Assembly (NCBI GenBank): GCA_041686375.1 | Contig: JAWLEB010000007.1 | Location: forward strand, 1-64,000 | Source of the DNA: JAGXLC01 sp041686375 | Lineage (GTDB): Bacteria > Bacteroidota > Bacteroidia > Bacteroidales > UBA12077 | Length of the DNA: 64,000 nucleotides | Direction of reading: 5' to 3' | Part shown: positions 8,786-19,143 of the stretch, one piece after another | How the letters are laid out: every line of letters begins with the position of its first letter | How positions within the stretch are numbered: position 1 is the stretch's first letter | Position numbers and translations under genes: made by a program | Notes under the pieces: model-generated | Database searches by the model: none | What the model was told of the DNA's origin: nothing | Seen by the model: the letters and a program-made list of their open reading frames with translations, nothing else

Positions 8786-9388
8786 CTATCCTAATTTTAC
8801 AAATTGGGCTCCGGCAGCTTTCATTTCTTGAATAGCCTTATCTACAGAGCCATCTATATCAATTCCTTTGATTGCATTTTCAATCACATTAACATTGAAA
8901 CCTTCTTTACATCCATCAATAACAGACCATTTTACACAGAAATCTGTAGCCAGTCCACCAACATATAGAGAATCGATGTCTCTGTCTTTAAGGTACCCGG
9001 TAAGACCTGTTTTTGTTTTAAAATCATTTTCGTAAAATGCTGAATAAGAATCCATATGTTGTCTAAATCCTTTGCGTATGATTGCCTGTGTTTTTGTTGT
9101 ATTCAATTCCGTGTGGAAAGCAGCTCCCTTGGTATTCTGTACACAGTGGTCCGGCCAAAGGACTTGCTCTCCATAAGCAAGCTCAGTTGTTTGGAATGGT
9201 TGTTTGTCATCATAGCTTGAAGCAAATGAATAATGGCCTTTAGGATGCCAGTCTTGTGTCTGTATTATAATGTCATACTCATTGATAAGTTTATTTAATA
9301 CTGGAATTACTTTATCTCCTTTAGGAACTTCCAATGCTCCCCCAGGACAAAAATCGTTTTGTACATCGACTATCAAAAGCGCTTTCAT
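8786..9388 (-). CDS. pncA: Nicotinamidase
   Basis: This 200-residue cysteine hydrolase converts nicotinamide to nicotinate for NAD salvage. All the expected residues are visible: catalytic D8 (LLIVDVQNDF), K106 (IIRKGFRQ) and C151 (GLATDFCVKWS), with metal ligands D46, H48 and H81 (TQDWHPKGH, WPDHC). The gene is second in a two-gene operon with pncB, whose product uses the nicotinate made here. Its ribosome-binding site AGGAGG coincides with the last two Arg codons of pncB, and the pncB stop lies two bases before the ATG, which suggests tightly linked translation. Confidence 0.95.
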   Translation of the reverse strand: MKALLIVDVQNDFCPGGALEVPKGDKVIPVLNKLINEYDIIIQTQDWHPKGHYSFASSYDDKQPFQTTELAYGEQVLWPDHCVQNTKGAAFHTELNTTKTQAIIRKGFRQHMDSYSAFYENDFKTKTGLTGYLKDRDIDSLYVGGLATDFCVKWSVIDGCKEGFNVNVIENAIKGIDIDGSVDKAIQEMKAAGAQFVKLG

Positions 9389-9390
9389 AG

Positions 9391-10818
9391 TTACCTCCTT
9401 ACGGGATTTTTATTTTGCATTTGATATACTAGGTTATTTCTTAAATCATTAAGTTTCTTAGAAAGACCTACCTTGTAGATATGCGGTTTTTCGAACCTTT
9501 GATGTTCTTCAGGTAGTTTTGCCAGTCTTTCATCTCTATATTTTTTTATCTCTTCTATACTTTTTGAAAAAGTTGTAATTTCACCCTTATCTAGTGCTGT
9601 TTCTAATAATGACTCATATTTCAAGCCTTCCAGATTACATTTTTTACCTTTCTCATAAGGGTGGTGCATTTCCTTTATTATATTTTCTCCTTCCAAAACA
9701 ATACAGTCGGCATAAAAATATCCATGATCATCGTAGAACCTGAAAATATCCTTTTTCCCAGGGATCGTTATTTTCTCAAATGTATCTGAGAGTTTTAATT
9801 TTGGGATTTCATTCATCATTGCCAATTTATATACACCGTCAAGCGCTGCATTACTTTTACCTGTAACTAGTTCTGTTCCAACGCCAAATCCATCAATCGG
9901 TGCGCCCTGAAACAACAAGCTGCGTATGATATATTCATTTAATTGATTAGATGCCAATATTTTTGTACTTTCTAATCCAGCTTCATCCAGCATTTTTCTT
10001 GCTTTTTTACTTAAATAAGCCAGATCGCCACTATCTAGTCTAATGGCTTTAAGATCATGTCCTTTTTCTTTGAGTTCTTTTGCTACTTTAATAGCATTGG
10101 GAACGCCACTGCGTAATGTGTCATAAGTATCTACCAGAAGAATGGTTTTAGAAGGATAGGTTTCTGCATATTTCCTAAAAGCGGTTAATTCATCATTAAA
10201 ACTTTGAATCCATGAGTGTGCTTGTGTACCACTCACGTCAAGATCATAAAGATATCCGGCCAGAACATTGGATGTAGAATCTATCCCTCCTATAACTGCT
10301 GCCCGGCTGGCTTGTAATCCCCCAAGACCTTGCGCCCTACGTAGCCCAAAATCGCTTACAATCCGGTTTTCTGCTACTTTTCTTATCCTTGAGGCTTTCG
10401 TTGCAATCAAGGATTCAAAATTCAGATAATTCAGGATAATGGTTTCAAGTATCTGACATTCTATTATGTTACCCTCTACTCTTAAAATGGGTGTTATGGG
10501 GAAAACAACTTCCCCTTCCCTTACACTTTTTATGGTACCCCTGAAACTGAATTTTTTGAGATACTCCAGAAAATCTGGGTTAAATCCGTTTTGTCTCAGA
10601 TAGTCAATAGCCTCATTTGAGTATTTAAAATTTTTTAAAGATCCAATCAGGTCTTCTAGTCCTGCAAAAATTACATATCCACAGTCAAACGGATTTTTGC
10701 GAAAATTATAATCAAACACCACTTGTTTTTCTTGCATCCCCTCCATAAAATATCCCTGGGCCATTGTGAGCTCATAGAAATCAGTATAAAGTCCGTTATG
10801 ATTATTTAAAATATCCAT
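9391..10818 (-). CDS. pncB: Nicotinate phosphoribosyltransferase
   Basis: This 475-residue enzyme of the nicotinate phosphoribosyltransferase family makes nicotinate mononucleotide from nicotinate and PRPP. The N-terminus is typical (NNHNGLYTDFYELTMAQGYF), followed by RRAQGLGG, the IRLDSGDLAYLSKKAR phosphate-binding segment and FGVGTELVTGKSN. It is upstream of pncA in the same transcript. Together they form the two-step Preiss-Handler salvage of nicotinamide. The start is the ATG in front of DILNNHNG, and the length matches the bacterial family. Confidence 0.95.
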   Translation of the reverse strand: MDILNNHNGLYTDFYELTMAQGYFMEGMQEKQVVFDYNFRKNPFDCGYVIFAGLEDLIGSLKNFKYSNEAIDYLRQNGFNPDFLEYLKKFSFRGTIKSVREGEVVFPITPILRVEGNIIECQILETIILNYLNFESLIATKASRIRKVAENRIVSDFGLRRAQGLGGLQASRAAVIGGIDSTSNVLAGYLYDLDVSGTQAHSWIQSFNDELTAFRKYAETYPSKTILLVDTYDTLRSGVPNAIKVAKELKEKGHDLKAIRLDSGDLAYLSKKARKMLDEAGLESTKILASNQLNEYIIRSLLFQGAPIDGFGVGTELVTGKSNAALDGVYKLAMMNEIPKLKLSDTFEKITIPGKKDIFRFYDDHGYFYADCIVLEGENIIKEMHHPYEKGKKCNLEGLKYESLLETALDKGEITTFSKSIEEIKKYRDERLAKLPEEHQRFEKPHIYKVGLSKKLNDLRNNLVYQMQNKNPVRR

Positions 10819-10890
10819 AGAACCATGTTTTTAATTAATACATTGAGAATTTTTTATTGTTCAATCGAATATAATCAAAAACCTTAACAT

Positions 10891-10925
10891 AAAAAAAGCC
10901 TGAATTTTGAAATTCAGGCTTTTTA
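10891..10925 (-). terminator. Intrinsic terminator downstream of tricorn-like protease gene
   Basis: A perfect 11-bp stem (AGCCTGAATTT pairing with AAATTCAGGCT) spans 10897-10920. It is flanked by A7 on the left and T5 on the right, so it can work in either direction. It lies just past the end of the protease gene on the minus strand and upstream of pncB. Confidence 0.88.
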
Positions 10926-10944
10926 AGGAAGTTTTTAGAATTTT

Positions 10945-13900
10945 TTATTCTTCAATTTGATCTAATAGTTCGTCCACTGCCTTCTTAAGTTGTTCATCCC
11001 TGTCATTAGCTTTGCTGTCAGGTTTATTATCAATCAGAATATCTGGTACTGCAGGTCCGTTCTCCATGTTTTCTTTGGTCTCTTTTACATACCATGCTCT
11101 GTAAGGCAAGCGTACATATGAATCATCTATTAATCCTCTTCCGCCTGTAGAGATAACAGCTCCGAATGTTGGTGTTCCTACCAGCGTACCAACATCGAGG
11201 GTTTTATAAGCATGAGAGAAAATTTCAGCGTTGGAATAACTGTTTTGATTGCATAATGCAATACTCGGCTTAGTCCATGCAGTTAATGGTAAACGGTCTG
11301 AAAATGGATAATACTCAGAGAATTTTTCGTGATTTTCCTCCAGGTTATCAGTTGCGCCTCTCGGAATAGTATATGAATGTTGTTTTACATTTAATACTGT
11401 CATAAGGTAATCGGTAGTCCATCCGCCTCCGTTGAACCTCACATCTATCACTATTCCTTCTTTTCCCTTTCCATTGGCAGTTAATTCACGTTCAAAACGC
11501 TCAAAGCTTGGCCAATTCATTCCCTGTATGTGAATATATCCCAGTTTACCATCACTATATTTTTCTGTCAGTCGTTTTCTTTCTTCAACCCATTCATCAT
11601 ATTTTTCTCTTCGCAAGCTATTAGTTGGCCTGATGGTAATTTCTCGGGAATTTCCATCATCGTCTCTCACTTTTATATATACTTCCTTTTTTCGTTTGTT
11701 GGTGAGATGTGCATATATGTTGCTGTTTTCTTCTATCCTCTCACCGTCAATATTTGTAATTATTTCTCCTTCTTTGATTTTGCTGGCTGACCTGTCTGCA
11801 GGAGAATTTGGGATTACGTGAGTTACCAGGGCTCCATTGGGATGGGGTTCTACTTCCACACCAAGATAACCTGTTCGTTCTTGTTCGGTATCTTCCATAT
11901 TTCTTCCAGACAGACCCATATGACTTGCATTAAGTTGTCCCAGCATCACATTAAACATATCTCTAAAATCTTTCTTTGTTGATGCAGAAAGAGCGTATGG
12001 TTTAAATTTCTTTTTAAGGGCTGTCCAATCGTTTTCATGGAAGTCGGGATCATAAAATCCTTTTTCCAGAATGGACCATGCTTCTTCAAAAATTTGTTCA
12101 AGTTCTTCTTTATAACGAATTTTCATCTCTGCCTTTACTGAAACAGGTTTGAGTTTTCCATTGCTTTTTGTATCCATTTTGGCAAGTGCCCTTCCCTTTT
12201 TTATCATGTAGATTTTATTGTTATTATGATCTACTTTGACAGCATTTGGCTTTTGGTCATTCTCTGTTAATCTTTGCATATTCTTGCCATCCCAGTTTAT
12301 ACTGTAAAGGTCCTCATCGGCCTGGTAATTTCTTCTGCCACCACTGTTGGCCACAAAATAGAAAGTTTTACCATCTTTGGAAATTGCTATGTCTGATTCA
12401 TTCCCTGGCAAACCTGTTACCTGGCGTAATCTTTCGTGTATATTTTCCGTATCTATCTCGACAGTGACATCATCTTCTTTCTCCTTTTCTTCATCTTCCT
12501 CTTCTTCAAGCTCTTCCCATTCATTTGGAGTTCTCTCCCAATCTTCTTTTTTCAGCCAGGCAAACCATAAATCAGCATCTCCATTATTACGTTGGGAAAT
12601 GAAGCCTAATTTTTTTCCATCAGGACTCCAATAGGGATCAAAGTCTCTTTTGGGATGCATACTTACGTTGACGGGCTCCTGATTATCGTCTGCAGCATGG
12701 ATGTATATTTCAGAATTAAAATTTAAGTCCTGTAATGAATACGCTAACCACTTACTGTCGGGGCTCCATGCCACACCAGAAGGCATTGCCCAGCCATCTC
12801 TTAAAATGTTTTCATTGTTAAGTTCTTCGGATTCGGGATCAATATCAGCAACAATAAATTTGTTATCGTCCCGGATAAAGGATATCTTATTACCATCAGG
12901 ACTAACATTGAGGGATCTTTCCCCTACCTCTGTTTGTGTCAGCCTGATTTTATTGAATTTAAGAGCTTTATATAAATCTCCGGTTCTTTCATCTTTCGAT
13001 TTGAGGAGATAGATTTCTTTTTGTCCCTCTCTGTCGGAAATAAATACCAATGATGAATCGTTTACCCAGTCAATATCATGATCACGATAGGGGTGATCTG
13101 TTAAACGAACCGTTTTATTTCTTTCACTTTCATTGTTAATGAGGAATATCTCACCACGGATGACAAAAGCTGTATATTTTCCACTTGGTGAAATCTCATA
13201 TTCACTAATATCTTTACTATACGTTTTGTATTGTACAGGCGCATGACGATCATCTTTTGTAAGATTTAGACTCAAAGGGGTCGCTTCTTGCTGTTCTTCT
13301 TTTTTAACATAAATATTGGTGTCCTTTTCATAGGTGATAACGCTTCCATCATCATTAACGTCAAAGTGTCTTATTCCGTCCTCTGTATGATTTGTGATTT
13401 CTTCTATCTCTCCCTTTTTCTTTCCATCATTGTCCAGATCAACTTTGTGTATATTGTATTTTCCAGATCTTGAACTGATGAAATAGATGGAATTAGAGCC
13501 TGCCCATTTGGGTTTAAAATCATTACCTTCAAATTCTGTTATCTGATGGTATTCATCATTTTCCTTGTCATAAATCCAAATATCTCTGTTGGCTGGTCCC
13601 TTATAATCCTCCCGATCCGTTTTACATGAGCCTCTTACAAAAGCAATAAAACGCTTGTTTGGTGAGAGAACTGGTGAATATCCTACGGCATCCATAACCC
13701 TTCTTGGAGTTTCGCCTTGCATTGAAACCTGGTAAATCTCTTTTTCTCTTTCTACCTGAACGAAGGCCCGTTCTGTAGTGAATAAAACTTTATTGTCTGA
13801 TATCCAGTCGCTTGCAACATCGCTGGTGGAGTGGTGTGTCAATCTCTTCGGACTTCCACCAGTTGACTCCATAACAAATACGTCATTATGGCCATATCGA

Positions 13901-14160
13901 TTGCTGGAAAAAGCGATTTGTTCATCGTCCGGGCTCCATACTGGTGTATGTTCATAGGCCTCATTGACGGTTATTCTGTTTGCATTTGAATTATCCTCCA
14001 AAGATTTCACCCAAATATCACCTTGATAACTAAAGGCAATTTTGCTTCCATCTTTGTTCAGTGCAGGATATCTAAGAAACTGGTCGTTTTCATCTGCATG
14101 AATATTACTAAATCCAATGCTTATGTATAAAAACGGTATTATCCATAAAAATTTTTTCAT
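10945..14160 (-). CDS. Tricorn-like periplasmic protease (WD40/PD40 propeller, PDZ, S41 domain)
   Basis: The protein has 1071 residues. A signal peptide (residues 1 to about 22) is followed by two runs of PD40/WD40-like beta-propeller repeats (many PxWSPD(G)xxIAF/S units). An acidic low-complexity stretch of Glu/Asp/Lys lies near residues 555-575. A PDZ domain follows at roughly 770-860 (YLGVEVEPHPNGALVTHV, GEIITNIDGERI). The C-terminal S41 protease core contains IVIDVRFNGGGWTTD and CNQNSYSNAEIFSHAY, whose second Ser (about S976) is the likely nucleophile. This domain order is that of tricorn protease homologues, which degrade peptides. The signal peptide places it in the periplasm. It appears to be transcribed alone, ending at a strong terminator. 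Confidence 0.9.
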   Translation of the reverse strand: MKKFLWIIPFLYISIGFSNIHADENDQFLRYPALNKDGSKIAFSYQGDIWVKSLEDNSNANRITVNEAYEHTPVWSPDDEQIAFSSNRYGHNDVFVMESTGGSPKRLTHHSTSDVASDWISDNKVLFTTERAFVQVEREKEIYQVSMQGETPRRVMDAVGYSPVLSPNKRFIAFVRGSCKTDREDYKGPANRDIWIYDKENDEYHQITEFEGNDFKPKWAGSNSIYFISSRSGKYNIHKVDLDNDGKKKGEIEEITNHTEDGIRHFDVNDDGSVITYEKDTNIYVKKEEQQEATPLSLNLTKDDRHAPVQYKTYSKDISEYEISPSGKYTAFVIRGEIFLINNESERNKTVRLTDHPYRDHDIDWVNDSSLVFISDREGQKEIYLLKSKDERTGDLYKALKFNKIRLTQTEVGERSLNVSPDGNKISFIRDDNKFIVADIDPESEELNNENILRDGWAMPSGVAWSPDSKWLAYSLQDLNFNSEIYIHAADDNQEPVNVSMHPKRDFDPYWSPDGKKLGFISQRNNGDADLWFAWLKKEDWERTPNEWEELEEEEDEEKEKEDDVTVEIDTENIHERLRQVTGLPGNESDIAISKDGKTFYFVANSGGRRNYQADEDLYSINWDGKNMQRLTENDQKPNAVKVDHNNNKIYMIKKGRALAKMDTKSNGKLKPVSVKAEMKIRYKEELEQIFEEAWSILEKGFYDPDFHENDWTALKKKFKPYALSASTKKDFRDMFNVMLGQLNASHMGLSGRNMEDTEQERTGYLGVEVEPHPNGALVTHVIPNSPADRSASKIKEGEIITNIDGERIEENSNIYAHLTNKRKKEVYIKVRDDDGNSREITIRPTNSLRREKYDEWVEERKRLTEKYSDGKLGYIHIQGMNWPSFERFERELTANGKGKEGIVIDVRFNGGGWTTDYLMTVLNVKQHSYTIPRGATDNLEENHEKFSEYYPFSDRLPLTAWTKPSIALCNQNSYSNAEIFSHAYKTLDVGTLVGTPTFGAVISTGGRGLIDDSYVRLPYRAWYVKETKENMENGPAVPDILIDNKPDSKANDRDEQLKKAVDELLDQIEE

Positions 14161-14254
14161 AGAAGAATGATTTAGAGGTTTTACAAATTAGATTCTACTG
14201 GTCTTTTGATTAATAATTACACTTAATGGTTTAATTAATATAAGAATTTGAAAT

Positions 14255-14902
14255 CTATTTCATGCCTATTGAATTGTTATAGTATTTGCAGACATCTCTA
14301 ATTCCACATTCAGCACATTTTGGTTTTCTGGCTGTACAAATATATCGCCCGTGTAAAATTAGCCAGTGGTGAGCTTTAGGTATTAAATCTTCAGGAATAT
14401 AACTTATGAGTTGCTTTTCTGCCTGAAGAGGATTTTTTGCATTATAGGTGAGTCCGATTCGGGCTGAAACTCTGAATACATGAGTGTCTACTGCCATTGT
14501 AGGTTTATTATAAACCACAGAAGCAATAACATTGGCCGATTTTCTTCCAACACCAGGTAGTTTTTGCAATTCTTTTACATCTTGTGGAACAATGCCACTG
14601 AATTCTTCGGTAAGTGTTTTTGCCATTCCTATAAGGTGTTTTGTCTTATTATTTGGGTAAGAGCAGCTTTTAATGTACTCATAAACTTCAGAAATATCTG
14701 CTTCAGCAAGTTTTTGTGGTTCCGGGAAACGATCAATAAGTGGTGGAGTAATTATATTAACACGTTTGTCTGTACATTGTGCAGAGAGGATAACGGCAAC
14801 AATTAGTTCATAGGGATTTCTGTGAATAAGCTCCGTTTCTGCTATGGGATGATTTTCTTGAAAGTATTCCAGTACCTTATTGAATCTTTCTTTCCTTGTC
14901 AT
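14255..14902 (-). CDS. nth: Endonuclease III (DNA glycosylase/AP lyase)
   Basis: This 215-residue base-excision-repair enzyme removes oxidised pyrimidines. The helix-hairpin-helix motif LPGVGRKSANVI carries catalytic Lys121, and VDTHVFRVS carries Asp139. The C-terminal iron-sulfur cluster ligands C189, C196, C199 and C205 have the exact C-x6-C-x2-C-x5-C spacing of [4Fe-4S] EndoIII. Length and residues are complete, so it should be active. It lies alone on the minus strand between the protease and histidine kinase genes. Confidence 0.96.
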   Translation of the reverse strand: MTRKERFNKVLEYFQENHPIAETELIHRNPYELIVAVILSAQCTDKRVNIITPPLIDRFPEPQKLAEADISEVYEYIKSCSYPNNKTKHLIGMAKTLTEEFSGIVPQDVKELQKLPGVGRKSANVIASVVYNKPTMAVDTHVFRVSARIGLTYNAKNPLQAEKQLISYIPEDLIPKAHHWLILHGRYICTARKPKCAECGIRDVCKYYNNSIGMK

Positions 14903-15073
14903 ATAAAGACATTTATAATAGTTATATTTTTTTGTGTTCTATAAATCACGATTGGTATAATATTGCAAAACTTAAATTTTAACTAAAACAGGTGCCAGGT
15001 GTTCTCAGGCACAGATTCGAAAATTTTAGATTACTGTGTAAATCTGCTATAAAAATACAAGAAAATGGTAGAT

Positions 15074-17083
15074 TTATCTTGCTAAAGGGATATTAAAGTA
15101 GAATTTTGTCCCTTTGTTTTTTTCAGATTCAAACCATAGCTTACCATCCAGTATCTCTACAAAAGCCTTGGCGATAGTAAGTCCAACGCCAATTCCATAA
15201 TAGTTTCGGTTTAAACTTGTCTCAACTTGCATGAAACTTTCAAATATTAGTTCTTGATCATTTTTTGATATACCGATGCCTGTGTCCTCAACGAAAAAAT
15301 GGATGTGAGAATTTTTTGTTTTGTAGCCAAACCTAATATGCCCTTCTTGAGTGAACTTAAGCGCATTGTTGCATAAAACCATAATAACCTTCCGTAGTTT
15401 AGTTTCATCAGTATAAATTATATTGGGTTCATCTTGATCAGGCTCAATAAGGATATTTACATCATTTTTCTTTTGGGAAACAATTTCCAGGTCAAATAGT
15501 TTTTTTAGTTCTTTGAGGAGTGCATTTATATCAAAATCCTTTTTAAAAACTTTTGTTTGCTGAGTTCTGATTTTTGCTATATCAATGATATCATCAATCG
15601 TTGTCAGTAAAGTTTTGGCATTTCGTTCAATTATATTTTTATATTTTTCTTTTTCTTGTTTTGAGATATCATCCTGTGCAAGGATTGCACTAAATCCTAC
15701 AATTCCATTAAGTGGAGTGCGTATCTCATGTGATATATTTCTCAAAAAATGGTCTTTCAATGCTTCTGAGTTTTCGGCTGTCTCTTTGGCCTGTTTTAGC
15801 TTTTTATTTAGTTGTTCCAGGTATGCTTTTTGTTGTTGTATTTCTCTGTTTTTTGCTCTTAGTGCTTTCCTGTTTTTTCTGCTTCGTATCAGGAAAAAGA
15901 GAAGTATGAAGGCAGTTACTAAAATTAAGATTGCAACTGCTATAATCAATTTGTTGATGGTCTTTTGTTTCTTTATTTGATCCTTTTGATTTTCATTGTA
16001 TTCTTTTTGCATATGGAGTTCATGCTGGAGGTTTTCTACTTCAATGATTTTTTTAACGCTATAGAGATTTTTGTAAAGTTCTGAGTATTTATGTAAGAAT
16101 TGAGAGGCCTTTTTATAATTTTCTAGTGCATTGTATATTTCATACAGACCATAATATCCTTCCATCAGTTCCTTTTTGGCCGACTTATTCTCTGCATAAT
16201 CGATAGCTTTCAGAAAATATTCTTCTGCTTGATTATACCGTTTTTGTTTTAATGAAAGTTTCCCCATTGCAACATTTGTTCTGCTTAATCCTAGTTTATC
16301 ATCTGTGTTTCTATTGAATTGCAGCGCAGTATCAAGTACATTTCTGGCTTTTTCATAATTCTCCAGCATTAAATAAATACGCCCCATATCTGCATATGAT
16401 CTCCCGGCAGCTCTATAGTCCTCAGTTTTTATTTCCAGATTACTTCCTCTGTGGTAATATTGTAGCGCTTTTTCTAAATTCCCTTCTTTAAAAAATAATC
16501 TACCCGTATTGGCATAAATTACTCCCATATATCGCTGATTATCGTATTTTTTTGCTAGTTCGATTGCATTGGAGAAATTTTCTTTTGCCTTGTCAAAATT
16601 CCTTAGTTCCAGGTATGTCAATCCAAGGATATTGTATACTTGGCTGTGGTCTACTGAATCTGCTTTATCAAGATTACGTTTTGCCTCCAGAATATGCTCC
16701 AGGGCATTGCTGTACCTTCCTGCTTCCCAATAATAATATGCTAGGGTTGGCAGATAAGACATGAAGCTCATATCATAATTATCCTTCTTAATAATCTTCC
16801 AGGCCTTATTCATGTATATAATTGCAGAATCCAGTTCTTGCTTATTCCTGTAATAAAGGCTGGTAAGGCGATATATTTCAGCACACAAACTATCGCTTTG
16901 ATATTTATCCGATTGTTTTTTTATACTGTCTAATAAATGTTTTGCTTTCTTTGTTTGATTGTTGTTAAGTAGGTTTCTTATTTCATCACTGTTTAAAGGC
17001 TTCTCATAATTCTGAGCAATTAATACGTTTATAAAGGAAAGAAAGGAAAAACTCAGGACTATAATTAATTTTAGAATAGGCAT
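15074..17083 (-). CDS. TPR-repeat sensor histidine kinase
   Basis: From the ATG at 17083 the product has 669 residues. That start places a clean signal peptide (MPILKLIIVLSFSFLSFIN ... AQ) at the N-terminus. The in-frame ATG at 17131 would add 16 polar residues in front of it and is less likely. A series of tetratricopeptide repeats fills the periplasmic part, followed by one transmembrane helix and a coiled coil. The HisKA domain has the phosphorylated His at residue 452 (NISHEIRTPLNG). The HATPase domain has NNALKF, EDTGIGI and GIGVGLTIAKA. This periplasmic-TPR architecture is common in Bacteroidota. No response regulator is adjacent, so it is an orphan kinase with unknown signal and partner. 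Confidence 0.88.
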   Translation of the reverse strand: MPILKLIIVLSFSFLSFINVLIAQNYEKPLNSDEIRNLLNNNQTKKAKHLLDSIKKQSDKYQSDSLCAEIYRLTSLYYRNKQELDSAIIYMNKAWKIIKKDNYDMSFMSYLPTLAYYYWEAGRYSNALEHILEAKRNLDKADSVDHSQVYNILGLTYLELRNFDKAKENFSNAIELAKKYDNQRYMGVIYANTGRLFFKEGNLEKALQYYHRGSNLEIKTEDYRAAGRSYADMGRIYLMLENYEKARNVLDTALQFNRNTDDKLGLSRTNVAMGKLSLKQKRYNQAEEYFLKAIDYAENKSAKKELMEGYYGLYEIYNALENYKKASQFLHKYSELYKNLYSVKKIIEVENLQHELHMQKEYNENQKDQIKKQKTINKLIIAVAILILVTAFILLFFLIRSRKNRKALRAKNREIQQQKAYLEQLNKKLKQAKETAENSEALKDHFLRNISHEIRTPLNGIVGFSAILAQDDISKQEKEKYKNIIERNAKTLLTTIDDIIDIAKIRTQQTKVFKKDFDINALLKELKKLFDLEIVSQKKNDVNILIEPDQDEPNIIYTDETKLRKVIMVLCNNALKFTQEGHIRFGYKTKNSHIHFFVEDTGIGISKNDQELIFESFMQVETSLNRNYYGIGVGLTIAKAFVEILDGKLWFESEKNKGTKFYFNIPLAR

Positions 17084-17270
17084 ATTAATATTTTCAATTT
17101 GATCTATTCTGCAAATTAAGAAAAATTTCATGATTTAGTAATATATATGATGACGAATGAAATATTAATAAAGTTTAAATATTTTTTACTTTTGGTGATT
17201 ATATTTTATTTAATTGATTGCTAATTCAGAGGATATAATAAATTTTTATCCCAAATATAAAGGAGGCTGA

Positions 17271-19130
17271 ATGATAAGCTATCTTCAGGTTGAAGACCTG
17301 TCAAAATCTTTTGGAGACTTAACGCTTTTTAGGAATATTTCTTTCGGTATTGCCAAGGATGAAAAAGTTGCATTGATTGCCAAAAATGGAACAGGGAAAA
17401 CAACTTTACTGAATATAATCGCAGGCAAAGAGCACCTTGATAGCGGAGAAGTTATTTTCCGTAATGATATTAAACTGGGCTATCTCTCACAGGAACCAGA
17501 TATGAATCCTGACCTTTCTGTTTTTGATTTTATTTTCAATACTTCTGATGAGATATTGAAAGCAATACAGAAATATGAAGAGGCTTTGAAACATCCTAGT
17601 GATTCTCAGCTTAATGAAGCATTGGAATTAATGGAAAACCTGAATGCATGGGATTATGAGGTTAAAATAAAACAAATCCTGACAAAGTTGAACATTACCA
17701 ATTATAAGCAGAGAATCGGCACATTGTCTGGTGGAGAACAAAAACGTGTTGCCCTGGCTGCTGTTCTTATCAATGAGCCGGATTTTATCATCCTTGATGA
17801 ACCTACCAACCACCTTGATTTGCATATGATCGAGTGGCTGGAAGAATATTTGAAGAAATCCAATCTGACACTTTTCATGGTTACTCACGATCGGTATTTT
17901 CTGGATAGGGTGTGCAATGAAATTATAGAATTTGATGAGGGTGAAATCTACAGATATTCAGGAAATTATTCTTACTTTTTGAAAAAAAGGGAAGAAAGAA
18001 TTTATAATCAGAAGGCAGAAGTTAACAAGGCTAAAAACTTGTTAAGGAAAGAAGAGGATTGGGTAAAGCGTATGCCTAAGGCAAGAGGGACGAAAGCTAA
18101 ATACCGAGTTGATAAATATCATGACCTGAAGGATAAAGCTTCACAAAAAAGAAATGATGAAAAACTGAACTTGGATGTAGAAGCCACAAGAATGGGCAAG
18201 AAAATCATAAACCTGAAAAACTTATATAAGTCTTTTGGCGAAAATGTTTTTGTACGGGATTTTACATATAATTTTTCTCGTTTTGAAAAGGTGGGAATAG
18301 TAGGCCCTAATGGTTGCGGAAAAACTACTTTGTTAAATTTGCTTACTGGTCTGGAAAAGCCTGATTCAGGAATAATTGAGGCGGGAGAAACAATAAAAAC
18401 AGGATATTACAAACAGGAGGGCATCAGATTTGATGAAGAGCAACGCGTTATTGATACCGTTCAGGAGATTGCAGATAGTATAGACATGGGAGATGGCCGG
18501 GTATTTTCTGCAAAGCAGTTTCTACGTTATTTTCTTTTTGACGATAAAAAGCAATATGTAAAAGTTGCAAAATTAAGTGGAGGAGAAAAAAGACGTTTAT
18601 ACCTTCTTACTGTGTTAATGAATAAACCCAACTTTCTGATATTAGACGAACCAACCAATGATTTGGACGTTATGACATTGGGCGTATTAGAAGAATATTT
18701 AGCCAGTTTCAATGGTTGTGTGGTAATTGTGAGCCATGACAGGTATTTTCTGGATAATATCGTTGATCATCTTTTTGTTTTTCAGGGAGGTGGCATAATA
18801 AAAGATTTTCCGGGGAATTATACACAATACAGAAAATCGATTAAAGACTCTTTTGTAGAAGAAACGGTAAACGTTAAAAAGCAAAAGAAGCAACCTGTTA
18901 CAAACCGTAAAAAGTCTGTTTCTTTTAAAGTTAAACAAGAGTACCAGCAATTAGGGGTGGAAATCGAAAAGCTGGAACAAGAAAGAAAACAATTGGAGAA
19001 AGAGTTGAGTGCAGGGAATCTTGACAATGAAAAGATGGTGGAAAAGTCAAACCGTATTGGCGAATTGATGAAACTTATAGATGAAAAAACAGAACGTTGG
19101 TTTGAATTAAGTGAAATAATGGATTTTTAG
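17271..19130 (+). CDS. ABC-F family ATPase (Uup-like)
   Basis: This 619-residue soluble protein has two ABC ATPase domains and no membrane segment. Domain 1 has a Walker A-like AKNGTGKTT (36-44), LSGGEQKRVALA and ILDEPTNHLDLHMIEW. Domain 2 has GPNGCGKTT, LSGGEKRRLYLL and ILDEPTNDLDV. A charged linker separates them and a C-terminal coiled coil (from about residue 560) follows. The tail points to the Uup branch of ABC-F proteins, which act on ribosomes or nucleic acids. A strong ribosome-binding site (AAAGGAGG) precedes the ATG, and a candidate -7 element TACTTTTG lies at 17187-17194. It leads a tight three-gene run with the nucleotidyltransferase-like and metallophosphoesterase genes. Confidence 0.93.
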   Translation: MISYLQVEDLSKSFGDLTLFRNISFGIAKDEKVALIAKNGTGKTTLLNIIAGKEHLDSGEVIFRNDIKLGYLSQEPDMNPDLSVFDFIFNTSDEILKAIQKYEEALKHPSDSQLNEALELMENLNAWDYEVKIKQILTKLNITNYKQRIGTLSGGEQKRVALAAVLINEPDFIILDEPTNHLDLHMIEWLEEYLKKSNLTLFMVTHDRYFLDRVCNEIIEFDEGEIYRYSGNYSYFLKKREERIYNQKAEVNKAKNLLRKEEDWVKRMPKARGTKAKYRVDKYHDLKDKASQKRNDEKLNLDVEATRMGKKIINLKNLYKSFGENVFVRDFTYNFSRFEKVGIVGPNGCGKTTLLNLLTGLEKPDSGIIEAGETIKTGYYKQEGIRFDEEQRVIDTVQEIADSIDMGDGRVFSAKQFLRYFLFDDKKQYVKVAKLSGGEKRRLYLLTVLMNKPNFLILDEPTNDLDVMTLGVLEEYLASFNGCVVIVSHDRYFLDNIVDHLFVFQGGGIIKDFPGNYTQYRKSIKDSFVEETVNVKKQKKQPVTNRKKSVSFKVKQEYQQLGVEIEKLEQERKQLEKELSAGNLDNEKMVEKSNRIGELMKLIDEKTERWFELSEIMDF

Positions 19131-19143
19131 TATATTTTGAGAA

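Noticed and set aside
12246..13012. Long open frames on the plus strand inside the tricorn-like protease gene
   Set aside because: They lie opposite a long, well-supported coding region with recognised domains; they have no family features.
17084..17131. ATG at 17131 as start of the TPR histidine kinase
   Set aside because: It would place a polar 16-residue stretch ahead of a clear signal peptide that begins at 17083.
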